From assembly GCF_029948125.1 (NCBI RefSeq), contig NZ_JASAMB010000001.1, forward strand, positions 1-64,000: 64,000 nt of DNA, written 5' to 3'. The notes under the pieces were generated by a model. The model searched no databases. It saw only the letters and a program-made list of their open reading frames with translations, and had not been told where the DNA came from. Source of the stretch: Catellatospora sp. KI3. GTDB lineage: Bacteria > Actinomycetota > Actinomycetes > Mycobacteriales > Micromonosporaceae. Shown in pieces: positions 9,525 to 20,375 of the stretch (positions are counted from its first letter, which is position 1; each line of letters starts with the position of its first letter). The translations under genes were made by a program, and so were the position numbers.

Positions 9525-10526
9525 ATGAGCACCACCCGGCGTATCGGCGCGAACGGGCCCGAGGTCAGCGCGATCGGCCTGGGCTGCATGGGCATGAGTT
9601 TCGCGTACGGCCAGCGCGACGACGAGCAGTCCGCGGCCACCCTGCGGCGCGCCCTCGACCTGGGCGTGACCCATCTGGACACCGCCGACATGTACGGCTT
9701 CGGCCACAACGAGGAGCTGATCGGACGGACCCTCGGCAACCGCCGTGACGAGTACATCCTGGCCACCAAGTTCGCCAACCGCGCCGAAACGGATGACCAG
9801 GGCCAGCCGGTACGCCGCTTCGTGGACTCCTCGGCCGCCTGGGCGCGCCAGGCGCTGGAGGATTCACTCCGGCGGCTGAACACCGACGTGATCGACCTCT
9901 ACTACATGCACCGTCGCAATCCCGACACTCCGATCGAGGAGACCGTCGGCGCGATGGCGGAGTTCGTCGCCCAGGGCAAGGTCCGGCACCTCGGCCTGTC
10001 CGAGGTGAGCCCGCAGACGCTGCGCACCGCCCACGCGATCCACCCCATCGCCGCCGTGCAGATGGAGTACTCGCTGTTCACCCGGTTCGTCGAGGACGAG
10101 ATGCTGGCGACGTGCCGCGAACTCGGGGTCAGCCTGGTCGCGTACTCACCGGTCGGGCGCGGCTGGCTGACCGGCAAGGTGACCTCGCGCGAGGACCTCG
10201 CCGACGACGACTTCCGGCGCAGCGTGCCCCGCTTCGCCGAGGAGAACTTCGCCCACAACCTCGCCCTGGTGCAGGCGGTACGCGAGGTCGCCGACGAGGT
10301 CGGCGCCACTCCCGCCCAGGCGGCACTGGCCTGGCTGCTGGCCCAGGGCGACGACATCCTCCCGATCCCCGGCACCAAGCACGTGTCGTACCTGGAGGAG
10401 AACACCGCCGCCGCCCAGCTGACCCTCACCCCCGCCCACCTCGCCCGCCTCTCCGCCGCCGTCCCCGCCGACGCCGTAGCCGGCGCCCGCTACAACCCCC
10501 AGGGCATGCACACCGTCGGCCACTGA
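9525..10526 (+). CDS. Aldo/keto reductase (AKR, YdjG/Tas-like)
   Basis: 333 aa NADPH-dependent oxidoreductase with a TIM-barrel fold. Catalytic tetrad regions visible: [17 protein letters not shown] (Asp and Tyr), ILATKFA (Lys) and [16 protein letters not shown] (His). The [13 protein letters not shown] segment near the C-terminus binds the cofactor phosphate. Start ATG 9525 follows GAGGAG. Close to the 327-333 aa AKRs annotated as pyridoxal reductases or general aldehyde reductases. Monocistronic and followed by repeat D2. Confidence 0.9.
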   Translation: MSTTRRIGANGPEVSAIGLGCMGMSFAYGQRDDEQSAATLRRALDLGVTHLDTADMYGFGHNEELIGRTLGNRRDEYILATKFANRAETDDQGQPVRRFVDSSAAWARQALEDSLRRLNTDVIDLYYMHRRNPDTPIEETVGAMAEFVAQGKVRHLGLSEVSPQTLRTAHAIHPIAAVQMEYSLFTRFVEDEMLATCRELGVSLVAYSPVGRGWLTGKVTSREDLADDDFRRSVPRFAEENFAHNLALVQAVREVADEVGATPAQAALAWLLAQGDDILPIPGTKHVSYLEENTAAAQLTLTPAHLARLSAAVPADAVAGARYNPQGMHTVGH

Positions 10527-10546
10527 CCACCCCCTCCCCCCGCCTC

Positions 10547-10607
10547 GTTGATCATGAACTTATGGGCGGGTTCGACGGTGTGTCGCGCCCATAACTTCAT
10601 GATCAAC
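10547..10607. repeat. Palindromic repeat, family D, copy 2
   Basis: A 61 bp inverted repeat with arms GTTGATCATGAACTTATGGGCG and CGCCCATAACTTCATGATCAAC around a GACGGTGTGTC centre. The match between arms is nearly complete. It begins 20 bp after the aldo/keto reductase stop and may end that transcript. The degenerate relative is at 69-129. Confidence 0.8.
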
Positions 10608-10623
10608 GGGGCGGGGGCGGTTG

Positions 10624-10637
10624 TGGGAACGCTCCCA
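10624..10637. promoter_or_regulatory. CebR-like operator upstream of the cellulose-binding protease
   Basis: TGGGAACGCTCCCA differs at one position from the 14 bp palindrome TGGGAGCGCTCCCA, the CebR box that controls cellulose utilisation genes in Streptomyces and relatives. It lies 112 bp upstream of the chosen start of the CBM2-metalloprotease gene, a natural place for a repressor site. Binding is inferred from the motif only. Confidence 0.65.
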
Positions 10638-10748
10638 GTCGTATAGGATTCGTGGCGCTCAATGCGTGCCGCCGAGACCGGGTACTCGTCCACGCGGATC
10701 ACCCGTCAGCGCGCAGCTAGCGCGCCCGAATCCGCTCCGGGAGTCACC

Positions 10749-12014
10749 TTGTCCCCCATCAGAAGGCGCCTCGTCGCGTCCCTCGTCGCCGCCACCGCGG
10801 GCCTGGCCACCATGGCCTGGGGCATGTTCGTGCCCACCGCACATGCGGCCGCCGCCGGCTGCCAGGTCACCTACCGCGTCTCGTCCCAGTGGGGCGGCGG
10901 CTTCACCGGCGACGTCGCCCTCACCAACCTCGGCGACCCGGTCACCGCCTGGACCCTCAAGTGGACCTTCCCGGCGGCGGGCCAGACCGTCAGCCAGGGC
11001 TGGAACGCCACCTTCAGCCAGAGCGGCGCCCAGGTCACCGCCGTCAACCTCGGCTACAACGGCAGCCTCGGCACCGGCGCCAGCACCTCCATCGGCTTCA
11101 ACGGGGCGTGGACCGCGGCGAACCCCGTACCGACCGCGTTCACCCTCAACGGCGTCACCTGCACCGGAACGACGACCCCGGCCTCCCCGTCGGCGTCGCC
11201 CTCGCGCAGCACCGCCCCGTCGGCGTCGCCGTCCCGGTCGGCCGGCCCCAGCCCGTCCACCAGCCCGAGCAGCAGCGCCTGGAACCCGCCCGCGAGCCTG
11301 GTCCAGCCGCTCAACGAGGTCTGGGCGCACTACGAGAGCACGTACAACCAGCTCTACACGTTCCGCAACTACGGCTGGGACCAGGTCATGGCCGGGGGCG
11401 GCCAGATCAACTACTGCGTACGCTGGGACTCCAGCGCCCACGTCACCGCCGCCCAGCGCGACCAGATCCACGCCGCGCTCGGTCGGCAGTTCAAGAAGTG
11501 GATCGACGTGATGGCGGGCCACAACGGCTGGCCGTACCCGAACGTGCCGGTCAAGGTCGTCGGCTGGGCCGTGCGCGACCGGTCGACGCTGGAGTGGACC
11601 GACAGCTCCGTCGACGTCTACGTCAACAACATCCGCGAGAACGCGCCCCAGTGCAGTGAGCCGTGCGGGCGCTTCTTCCACCAGGACGGCAACTACTCCG
11701 GCTGCCCGGGCGGCACCGCGCACCACTACGACATGTCGCTGTGGCTGACCGCGGGCATGAGCGGCGGAGCCGGCGGCGACTGGGGGCAGCGGATCGGCAG
11801 CGAGTACTACACGAGCAACCTGAACAGCGACAACATCCACATCCTGCTGCACGAGATAGGGCACACGTTCGGTCTGGACGACTTCTACGACTGGACGCCG
11901 ACCGGCCAGTGCTGCTTCATCATGAAGGCGGGCAGCGCCACGTCGATCACCGACTTCGACAAGTGGATGCTGCGCGACTGGTGGCGCCACCTGAAGTCCC
12001 GCTGGGGCTACTGA
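10749..12014 (+). CDS. Secreted CBM2-linked snapalysin-like zinc metalloprotease
   Basis: 421 aa from a TTG start at 10749, preceded by GGGAG; an ATG at 10662 would add 29 residues in front of the signal peptide. A signal peptide (1-36, ending TAHA-A) is followed by a family 2 cellulose-binding module (about 40-138, two flanking Cys, SQGWNATF). A Pro/Ser linker (about 140-178) leads to a catalytic domain of about 240 aa. That domain holds HEIGHTFGLDDFY (His368, Glu369, His372, likely third ligand Asp378) and a later CCFIMKAG that looks like a Met-turn. The HExxHxxGxxD pattern is that of snapalysin (M7). A cellulose-targeted protease is unusual. Probably regulated by the upstream CebR-like site. 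Confidence 0.8.
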   Translation: MSPIRRRLVASLVAATAGLATMAWGMFVPTAHAAAAGCQVTYRVSSQWGGGFTGDVALTNLGDPVTAWTLKWTFPAAGQTVSQGWNATFSQSGAQVTAVNLGYNGSLGTGASTSIGFNGAWTAANPVPTAFTLNGVTCTGTTTPASPSASPSRSTAPSASPSRSAGPSPSTSPSSSAWNPPASLVQPLNEVWAHYESTYNQLYTFRNYGWDQVMAGGGQINYCVRWDSSAHVTAAQRDQIHAALGRQFKKWIDVMAGHNGWPYPNVPVKVVGWAVRDRSTLEWTDSSVDVYVNNIRENAPQCSEPCGRFFHQDGNYSGCPGGTAHHYDMSLWLTAGMSGGAGGDWGQRIGSEYYTSNLNSDNIHILLHEIGHTFGLDDFYDWTPTGQCCFIMKAGSATSITDFDKWMLRDWWRHLKSRWGY

Positions 12015-12080
12015 CCCCCGTCCCCGTCCCCGCTCCCCCGGGGACCCCAGGCGGGATCTCGGGGTGCGCCCCGCCCCGCC

Positions 12081-12152
12081 TTGAATAGACGCTGGCCTAT
12101 CACATCGACTTCGATCTTCCCCCAGTCGATGTAATAGGCCAGCGTCGATCAA
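12081..12152. repeat. Palindromic repeat, family A, copy 2
   Basis: A 72 bp inverted repeat sharing the core GACGCTGGCCTAT / ATAGGCCAGCGTC with the copies at 2117 and 56973, but with a different inner stem (ACATCGACT / AGTCGATGT). The inner stem has changed in both arms together, which keeps the pairing. It lies between the convergent protease and EamA transporter genes. Confidence 0.8.
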
Positions 12153-12259
12153 AGGTCGCCCCGTGATCGCCGGTTGCGGTCGAGTCGGCCGCTTGGCGAG
12201 GGCCGGGTGACCCCAAACGGCGATCACCGCGCGGCAGCGCAGCCGCAGCCGCAGCGCAG

Positions 12260-13159
12260 TCAGCGGCGGGACAGCCCCGCCACCGCGGCCAGCATCAGTC
12301 CGGCCCCGGCGGCCGCCGCCACGGTCAGCCGCTCCCCCAGCAGCCCGACCGCGATCAGCACCCCCGCCACCGGCTCCAGCAGCGTCACCACCGCCGTCAC
12401 CGTCGCCGGAACAGCCGCCACACCCGCGAAGAACAGCCGGTACGCCAGTGCCGTCGGCACAGCCCCCAGGTACAGCAGCCACACCCCGGTCACGGCGACC
12501 GTCCCGGCCGCGGGCAGCAGCCCCTCCCACGCCGCCAGCGGCGCCACGCACACCGCGGCGACGACGAACGCGGCCGAGGTGACCGAGGACAGGTCGCCCC
12601 CGGCCCGCCGCGAGTAGATCGTGACCACCGCGTACCCGGCCGCCGACAGCACCCCGAACGCCGCCCCGAGTAGCGGATCAGGACCCGCCGCACCCGCCGC
12701 CCCGACCAGCAGCACCAGCCCGGCCAGCGCGGCGCCGATGTAGCCCGCCCGCGCGAAACTCAGCGTCTCCCGCAGCACCACCCGGGCCGCGAGCGCGATC
12801 ACCACCGGGCACGCCCCGAGGGTCACCACGGTGCCCACGGCGAGCCCCGCGTACGCGATGGAGCCGTAGTAGGCGGTCTGGTAGACGGCCAGCCCGATCC
12901 CGAGGACGAGGGCGTCGCGGGGGCGGACCGGGGTGCGGTCGCGGGTGAGCGCGCGCAGGCCGTACAGCATGGCGATGCCGCAGACCAGGCGCCAGAACGA
13001 CACCGCGAGCGGGCCGAGGCCGCTGGTGCGGTAGAGGACCGAGGCGACGGCGCCGCCGGTGCCCCAGGCGACCGCGGCGGTGCCGACGAAGAACAAGCCG
13101 CGCCCGTACGACGCGGTGGTGCTCGCGCGATCGAGCGCGAGCCCGGTTGAGGACTCCAT
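12260..13159 (-). CDS. EamA/DMT-family metabolite transporter
   Basis: 299 aa, ten predicted membrane helices in two EamA repeats, the pattern of drug/metabolite exporters (RhaT/YdcZ group). Hydrophobic segments begin at about residue 18 (GLFFVGTAAVAWGTGGAVASVLY) and continue to the C-terminus. The second repeat contains LEPVAGVLIAVGLLGERL, a typical EamA signature. Start ATG 13159 has GGAGAAGCAGGAAA just upstream; the open frame extends 15 codons further without support. Substrate unknown. Divergent from the TPR gene. Confidence 0.88.
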   Translation of the reverse strand: MESSTGLALDRASTTASYGRGLFFVGTAAVAWGTGGAVASVLYRTSGLGPLAVSFWRLVCGIAMLYGLRALTRDRTPVRPRDALVLGIGLAVYQTAYYGSIAYAGLAVGTVVTLGACPVVIALAARVVLRETLSFARAGYIGAALAGLVLLVGAAGAAGPDPLLGAAFGVLSAAGYAVVTIYSRRAGGDLSSVTSAAFVVAAVCVAPLAAWEGLLPAAGTVAVTGVWLLYLGAVPTALAYRLFFAGVAAVPATVTAVVTLLEPVAGVLIAVGLLGERLTVAAAAGAGLMLAAVAGLSRR

Positions 13160-13322
13160 TTTCCTGCTTCTCCACTGTCTCGATGGCCGTCGGTATCCGC
13201 GCATGCGGACGGGCCACCGCGGCGCGACGGGTCAGGCCGTCACGGCAGTGGGGCGACGCCGTCCGCTCAGCGGACCGGCGGGGAGATGATGGAGTGCGCC
13301 ATGGCGTCGATGCTGCCCCGGA

Positions 13323-13667
13323 ATGCCGCGAACCGCCAAACGGTTACACCACATCGTGAGAATCCTGGAGGAGTACGAGCGCGGCCGCCTGTTCTTCGAC
13401 TACGGCGACTACATCACCGCGGCCGGTATCCTCGCCGACGTCGTCGCCGAGGTGCCCGAGGACGTCGCCCCGCGCCTGCTGCTGGCGCGCGCCTACTACC
13501 ACTCGGCCCAGCTGCACCGGGCCGAGGAGCAGCTGCGGGTGATCATCGAACGCGACCCCGCCGAGCACTACGCCCACCTGATGCTGGGCCGTACCCTGCA
13601 ACGCCAGAGCCGCCACGACGAGGCCCGCCGCCACCTGCGCATCGCCGAGGCCATGGGCGCCTGCTGA
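13323..13667 (+). CDS. Small tetratricopeptide-repeat protein
   Basis: 114 aa, all helical, with about two and a half TPR units (LEEYERGRLFFDYGDYITAAGILADVV; RLLLARAYYHSAQLHRAEEQL; AHLMLGRTLQRQSRHDEARRHL). TPRs act as protein-binding scaffolds. Soluble, with no signal peptide or second domain. The start is uncertain: ATG 13323 has a weak ribosome-binding site and a GTG about 33 bp downstream is possible. Its partner is unknown. Followed by repeat B1. Confidence 0.8.
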   Translation: MPRTAKRLHHIVRILEEYERGRLFFDYGDYITAAGILADVVAEVPEDVAPRLLLARAYYHSAQLHRAEEQLRVIIERDPAEHYAHLMLGRTLQRQSRHDEARRHLRIAEAMGAC

Positions 13668-13715
13668 CGCCCCGCCCGCGCCGTCGCCCAGCCGCGCGCC
13701 GCGCCGCGCGGTGGC

Positions 13716-13777
13716 TGCAGTTTCGGGGAAAGTGCTGGAATCTCGGCCCGAGTTCGTGCAGTTTCCCCGAAACTGCA
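13716..13777. repeat. Palindromic repeat, family B, copy 1
   Basis: A 62 bp element: TGCAGTTTCGGGGAAAGTGC, a variable middle of about 20 bp, then TGCAGTTTCCCCGAAACTGC. It lies between the convergent TPR and epoxide hydrolase genes. Confidence 0.85.
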
Positions 13778-13823
13778 CGAACTCACCGCGCGGCCCGCGC
13801 CCGCGCTCACGCCCGCCGCGCGT

Positions 13824-14966
13824 TCATGCCTCGCCGCGCAGCGGGCGGAAGAACTCGCGCATGTCCTCGGCTACCTGCTCGGGCTCCTCGAACGCGACGA
13901 AGTGCCCACCCGACCCCAGCGGGTGGAAGAAGCGCAGGTCGGTGTAGGTGCGCTCGGCCAGCTCACGCGGCATGCCCTGGTCGGCCAGGCTGACGCTCAC
14001 CCCGGCCGGCACCTTGACCTGCGGCAGCACCGGCTCGTGGTGCTCGTCGAAGTACGGCCGCATCGCGGTGCCGACCGTCTCGGTCACCCAGTACAGCGTG
14101 ATCACGGTGAGCAGGTCGTCCTTGCTCCAGCGGCGCTCGAGCTCGCCGCCGCAGTCGCTCCACGCCCGGAACTTCTCCACCAGCCACGCCGCCAGTCCCG
14201 CGGGCGAGTCCAGCAGCGCCGCCGCGAGCGTGTCCGGGCGGGTGGCCTGCAACTCGGCGTATGCCTCCCCACCGGCCCACTTGGCCTTCAGCCAGTCCAG
14301 GAACGCGTCCTCGGCCGGGGTCAGGTCGGTGCGGCGGGAGCGGGGCGGGTAGGCGGCGTGTGCCGCGTACAAGCCGATGATCTTCTCGGGGTGGCGGACC
14401 GCGAGCCAGTCGCTCACGCCCGCGCCGACGTCCTCGCCCGACGTCCCGAACCTGCGGTAGCCGAGGCCGGTCATCAGCTTCGCCCACACGTCGGCGGTCC
14501 TCGGTTTGGTCGACGGGCCGGTGAACGGCAGGTCGCTGAACCCGTACCCGGGCAGCGACGGGATGACCACGTCGAACGCGTCTGCCGGGTCGGCGCCGGA
14601 CGCGGCCGGGTCCGTCAGCAGCGGCACCAGTTTCAACATCTCGATGAAGGAGTACGGCCAGCCGTGCGTCACGATCACCGCCAGCGGCGGCGGCCCGCCC
14701 TCGACTCGCTTCCCGCGCACGTGCACGAAGTGGACGGTCTGCCCGTCGATCTCCGCCAGGAACTGGGGGTACGCGTTGAGCCGCTGCTCCTGCGCCCGCC
14801 AGTCGAACTCCTCGGCCCAGTAGTCCAGCAGCTCGGCCAGGTAGTCCGGGTCGGCCCCGGCGTCCCACGGCTGCGCCCCGCTACGCCTCCCGAACCGGGT
14901 CCGCACCACCCGCTCCCGCAGGTCGTCCAAAACCCCGTCAGGCACCTCGATAAGGAATGGTCGCAC
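13824..14966 (-). CDS. Epoxide hydrolase family alpha/beta hydrolase (EHN domain)
   Basis: 380 aa. The N-terminal EHN (epoxide hydrolase N-terminal) segment at about 1-100 is followed by an alpha/beta-hydrolase domain. HGWPYSF (101-107) supplies the oxyanion hole. The nucleophile elbow reads SGEDVGAG with Asp179; the GxDxG frame is kept but is not the common GGDWG. The C-terminal GGHF provides the catalytic His. The family opens epoxides to diols; juvenile-hormone-type and microbial relatives have this length. The true substrate is unknown. No operon partner; the gene ends beside repeat B1. Confidence 0.85.
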   Translation of the reverse strand: MRPFLIEVPDGVLDDLRERVVRTRFGRRSGAQPWDAGADPDYLAELLDYWAEEFDWRAQEQRLNAYPQFLAEIDGQTVHFVHVRGKRVEGGPPPLAVIVTHGWPYSFIEMLKLVPLLTDPAASGADPADAFDVVIPSLPGYGFSDLPFTGPSTKPRTADVWAKLMTGLGYRRFGTSGEDVGAGVSDWLAVRHPEKIIGLYAAHAAYPPRSRRTDLTPAEDAFLDWLKAKWAGGEAYAELQATRPDTLAAALLDSPAGLAAWLVEKFRAWSDCGGELERRWSKDDLLTVITLYWVTETVGTAMRPYFDEHHEPVLPQVKVPAGVSVSLADQGMPRELAERTYTDLRFFHPLGSGGHFVAFEEPEQVAEDMREFFRPLRGEA

Positions 14967-15004
14967 CCGCCGATTCTGCCACCACGCCGTGTGCGCTCAG
15001 CTGC

Positions 15005-15253
15005 TCACAACCCGCAAAGCCAAGCACGAATCTGGTTGTCGTCAGCCGCAGTCACCATTTCGACAAGACCGAGGTTGTCCGAGTGGTTCGGCGCCTGAAA
15101 CAGGCGATCGACCCAGTCTCTGGCGTAATCACGCAGCGCATCAACCGCCTCGTCCAGGGCTTCCTGCAACGTAGCTCCATCGGCAGCGACGGGTGTTCCG
15201 CAAACAAGGACGGACCAACCTCTGCCTTCCGCAACGATTAGAGCCGCTGCCAT
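15005..15253 (-). CDS. Small antitoxin-like protein, third gene of a PIN cassette
   Basis: 82 aa. An alpha/beta start (GRGWSVLVCGTPVAADGATLQEALDEAVDALRDY) resembles HicB-like or other antitoxin folds common in actinobacteria, and the remainder is helical. I do not recognise a named family with certainty. Its ATG overlaps the stop of the PIN gene by one base (TGATG), so it is translationally coupled to the toxin. This supports a role in the cassette, as a second antitoxin or accessory factor, but that is inference. Confidence 0.6.
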   Translation of the reverse strand: MAAALIVAEGRGWSVLVCGTPVAADGATLQEALDEAVDALRDYARDWVDRLFQAPNHSDNLGLVEMVTAADDNQIRAWLCGL

Positions 15254-15687
15254 CAGACGTGCACCACGACCACGCGGTGCTCCTTGGGGCAGTCAGGTTC
15301 CTCCACGAGGCGACTCAGGTCATCTGGGTCGCTTGTAAGCAGGACGACAGGCCGCGCCATCTCCAAGGCCGTGGCGGCCACGATGGCGTCTATGGCGTAT
15401 CGATGCCCTGAAAGACCGGTCTTTCCTAAGAGTTCACCTGCCCGGCGCCCCAACTCGGCCGATATCGGGATCACGACAACTCGCGACAGGGCTCGATGCA
15501 CTTTGGCGTCACGCGGAACGCCACGAAGCACCTCGGTCAGCGTGATGGCGCTGACCGCGACCCGGGCACGCCTCGCACGTGCTTTCTCGAAGTGCGCACG
15601 AACACTGCTGTGCCCGTCAGCGAGCTTTGACAGTCCCTCACTGTCGAGCATCAAAGTGCCGGTGGCGGTGATCAGACGTCCGGCCAC
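15253..15687 (-). CDS. PIN-domain ribonuclease toxin (VapC-like)
   Basis: 144 aa from GTG 15687, whose first codons overlap the antitoxin gene. A start at ATG 15651 (LDSEGLSKLA) would give 132 aa and fits other PIN proteins better. Acidic residues expected for the Mg-dependent RNase site are visible: Asp in MLDSEG, Glu in TLTEVLRG, Asp in YAIDAIVA and Asp in TSDPDDL. VapC-type PIN toxins cleave tRNA or rRNA. Context with an upstream ribbon-helix-helix protein makes a type II toxin-antitoxin system very likely. Confidence 0.82.
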   Translation of the reverse strand: MAGRLITATGTLMLDSEGLSKLADGHSSVRAHFEKARARRARVAVSAITLTEVLRGVPRDAKVHRALSRVVVIPISAELGRRAGELLGKTGLSGHRYAIDAIVAATALEMARPVVLLTSDPDDLSRLVEEPDCPKEHRVVVVHV

Positions 15688-16049
15688 GCGGCACCCGCCT
15701 CGGCCAGCGCTTCCTCGGATACCGGACCGTACTCGGCTTCAAGTAGCGCAGACAGTTCCGCGAGAAGGTCCAACTCCAGTTGCTTGGAGACCGCCTCGGT
15801 GACGTACTGACTGAATTCGCCGCGCCCTACCCGGCGTTGGACAGCGGCCGTCAGTTCCTCTGGCATCGACACGCTCACCTTGCGAGCTTTGCCCAGCGGC
15901 CGGACGTTATCCGGCAGGCGGAGCACCTGATCAAGGCGATCGCGCAGCTCAGGTGAGGCACTTGCCAGCTCGCGATAGAGAGCGAGCAACCGTATGAGGT
16001 CGCCGTCCCCGATGTCATCGGGGAGAGCCTGATGAGCGTCTGCGGTCAC
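15672..16049 (-). CDS. Ribbon-helix-helix (CopG-like) antitoxin
   Basis: 125 aa from GTG 16049. The DNA-binding RHH motif is in the middle (KARKVSVSMPEELTAAVQRRVGRGEFSQYVTEAVSKQ), with a helical N-terminal half and a C-terminal acidic helix likely to bind the toxin. It overlaps the start of the PIN gene by 16 bp, the usual antitoxin-toxin arrangement. It should repress its own promoter, alone or with the toxin. It is longer than most VapB/CopG antitoxins because of an extra N-terminal segment of about 55 aa. Confidence 0.8.
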   Translation of the reverse strand: MTADAHQALPDDIGDGDLIRLLALYRELASASPELRDRLDQVLRLPDNVRPLGKARKVSVSMPEELTAAVQRRVGRGEFSQYVTEAVSKQLELDLLAELSALLEAEYGPVSEEALAEAGAAWPDV

Positions 16050-16148
16050 CCCACCATGCTACCGCCGGTGGCAACATCTTGGAACCCGAGCGCGCGCTTA
16101 CGGAAAGGGCGGAGCGACAAACCGCCACCCTGCCCTTTGTAGCTGCTG

Positions 16149-16541
16149 TTACTTCTTGGGCAGCGCCAGCAGGTTGTTAGTCCAGACACCGTCGGCACGC
16201 GTCTGAAGATACTTCGGACCACGGGAAGGCGTGACCACGAGCACAGCCACCCGGCTGGCCCCATCGCCAACGCATGCTTCGACGCCATAGCTCTCGATCA
16301 AACTGACGACCTCCCCCCGGCTGCCGTTCCGGTGCGTTGAGGTATAGAGGTCAGTCCACCAGAGCCACCCGATGTGCTCATGCCCGCTTCCGCCAACGAG
16401 GCGAATTGCATCGATACGAATCACTGCTGTAAGCTCATTTCTGCTAGTTGGAGGCATCCTGAAATCTTTTCGGCTAGCGAGAAGCCCTCGTTCCAGCGGG
16501 GGCTTCTGCTTTTGTTGCGGTACGGGCCCGTCTCGGACCAT
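16149..16541 (-). CDS. DUF3892-type protein with short N-terminal leader
   Basis: 130 aa from ATG 16541, preceded by AAGGAGG at good spacing. The conserved part starts near residue 32 (TAVIRIDAIRLVGG...HEHIGWLWW) and ends PSRGPKYLQTRADGVWTNNLLALP, the pattern of DUF3892 proteins. The first 28 residues (Lys/Gln/Pro-rich) are encoded over a strong hairpin (16480-16507). An ATG at 16457 would give the bare 102 aa domain but lacks a spaced ribosome-binding site. Function unknown; such genes are often found near mobile or toxin-antitoxin loci, as here. Confidence 0.65.
   Translation of the reverse strand: MVRDGPVPQQKQKPPLERGLLASRKDFRMPPTSRNELTAVIRIDAIRLVGGSGHEHIGWLWWTDLYTSTHRNGSRGEVVSLIESYGVEACVGDGASRVAVLVVTPSRGPKYLQTRADGVWTNNLLALPKK
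16480..16507. other. Strong hairpin in the leader of the DUF3892 gene
   Basis: AGAAGCCC(T)CG, loop TTCCAG, CG(G)GGGCTTCT: an 11 bp stem with one wobble pair. It lies 35-60 nt downstream of the best ribosome-binding site and upstream of an alternative start. It could act as an attenuator or be a leftover terminator from a mobile element; no U-tract is present. Confidence 0.55.
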
Positions 16542-16572
16542 GCGAACTCCCTCCTTAGTTAACTTCGACGAT

Positions 16573-16603
16573 GGGGGTGCGATCTACGCAAGATCGCACC
16601 CCC
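16573..16603. terminator. Intrinsic terminator downstream of nrdJ
   Basis: Perfect 13 bp stem GGGGGTGCGATCT / AGATCGCACCCCC with a 5 nt loop, 13 bp beyond the nrdJ stop in the direction of nrdJ transcription. Confidence 0.8.
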
Positions 16604-16615
16604 AATCGTTCTGGT

Positions 16616-19435
<2,820 letters not shown>

Positions 19436-19509
19436 GTCAGCCCCCTAAGGTTCATCCGTTACAACAACAACTTCAACTTCAACTGCTAAAACACGTTCTG
19501 GTACGGGCC

Positions 19510-20040
19510 TCAGCCCGCGACCTGCCCGGCCCTGGCGCCCGCGTCGGCGTCCTCGTCGACGTCCGGCACGGCAGCCTCTTGCCCCGGGACGGGCTGGTTA
19601 TGCCGCCGCAGCGACTCGATCTCGCGGATGAAGTCGTCGGCGGACTGGAAGTCCTGGTACACGGAGGCGAACCGCAGGTACGCCACCTCGTCGAGCTCGC
19701 GCAGCGGGCCCAGGATGGCCAGACCGACCTCCTGGCTGGGCACCTCGGCGGCGCCGCGCCCCCGCACGACGTCCTCGACCCGCTGGGCCAGCAGCGCGAT
19801 CGCGTCCTCGGCGACCGGGCGGCCCTGGCAGGCCTTGCGCACCCCGTTCATGATCTTCGAGCGGCTGAACGGCTCGGTCACGCCACTGCGCTTGACCACC
19901 GACAGCACCGTCTCCTCGACCGTGGTGAACCGCTTGCCGCACTCGGGGCAGTGCCGCCGCCGCCGGATGAGCGCGCCGTCCTCGGCCTCGCGGGAGTCGA
20001 CCACACGTGAATCGGGGTGTCGGCAGTACGGGCATCGCAT
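19510..20040 (-). CDS. nrdR: Transcriptional repressor NrdR
   Basis: 176 aa. An N-terminal zinc ribbon (MRCPYC...HCPECGKRF) binds DNA, and an ATP-cone domain (about 48-140, [20 protein letters not shown]) senses ATP/dATP. It represses ribonucleotide reductase genes. The C-terminus has a variable acidic/Ala tail. Start ATG 20040 follows GGAGGTGACAGCG; the five-codon upstream extension is not supported. First gene of the nrdR-nrdJ operon and divergent from lexA. Confidence 0.95.
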   Translation of the reverse strand: MRCPYCRHPDSRVVDSREAEDGALIRRRRHCPECGKRFTTVEETVLSVVKRSGVTEPFSRSKIMNGVRKACQGRPVAEDAIALLAQRVEDVVRGRGAAEVPSQEVGLAILGPLRELDEVAYLRFASVYQDFQSADDFIREIESLRRHNQPVPGQEAAVPDVDEDADAGARAGQVAG

Positions 20041-20184
20041 CGCTGTCACCTCCACGTCGTCGTCACCGTCCGGGTGGTGCGGGCACTGCTCCGGGCATGA
20101 CTTCGCCGACGGTCGCGAATGCGGCCGCCAACGGGTACAACGACGGAGAGTGACTCGGCCGTACCCCCACGAGACGGGCCCTTA

Positions 20185-20228
20185 ACCCAATCTGTGGGCG
20201 GTCGGCTCGACACCACCACAAGATGTGG
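20185..20228 (-). promoter_or_regulatory. Paired NrdR boxes in front of nrdR-nrdJ
   Basis: Two imperfect palindromes, ACCCAATCTGTGG (20185-20197) and CCACAAGATGTGG (20216-20228), with centres 31 bp apart. NrdR sites in many bacteria occur as such pairs spaced by three helical turns. The second site resembles actinobacterial boxes of the ACTACATCTTGTGG type when read on the other strand. Confidence 0.65.
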
Positions 20229-20359
20229 GGTTGAACTTATGCCCCAGGGGCCCCGGTCGCAAGTTGACGCGCCCGAATTTGGGACGTGTCGCGAGCAACA
20301 ACACGCACCGTCACCCGCAGGGGGCACAGCGGTGATCATGCATCGACACGAATGATGGA

Positions 20360-20375
20360 TCGTACAGATGTTTGA
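20360..20375 (+). promoter_or_regulatory. LexA (SOS) box upstream of lexA
   Basis: TCGTACAGATGTTTGA matches the actinobacterial SOS consensus TCGAAC(N4)GTTCGA at 10 of 12 defined positions. It lies 110 bp before the lexA start, consistent with autoregulation. Confidence 0.7.

Noticed and set aside
19436-19509. Possible cobalamin riboswitch in front of nrdJ
   Set aside because: Only 74 bp separates nrdR and nrdJ and no conserved B12-box was seen there or upstream of nrdR; NrdR boxes explain regulation better.
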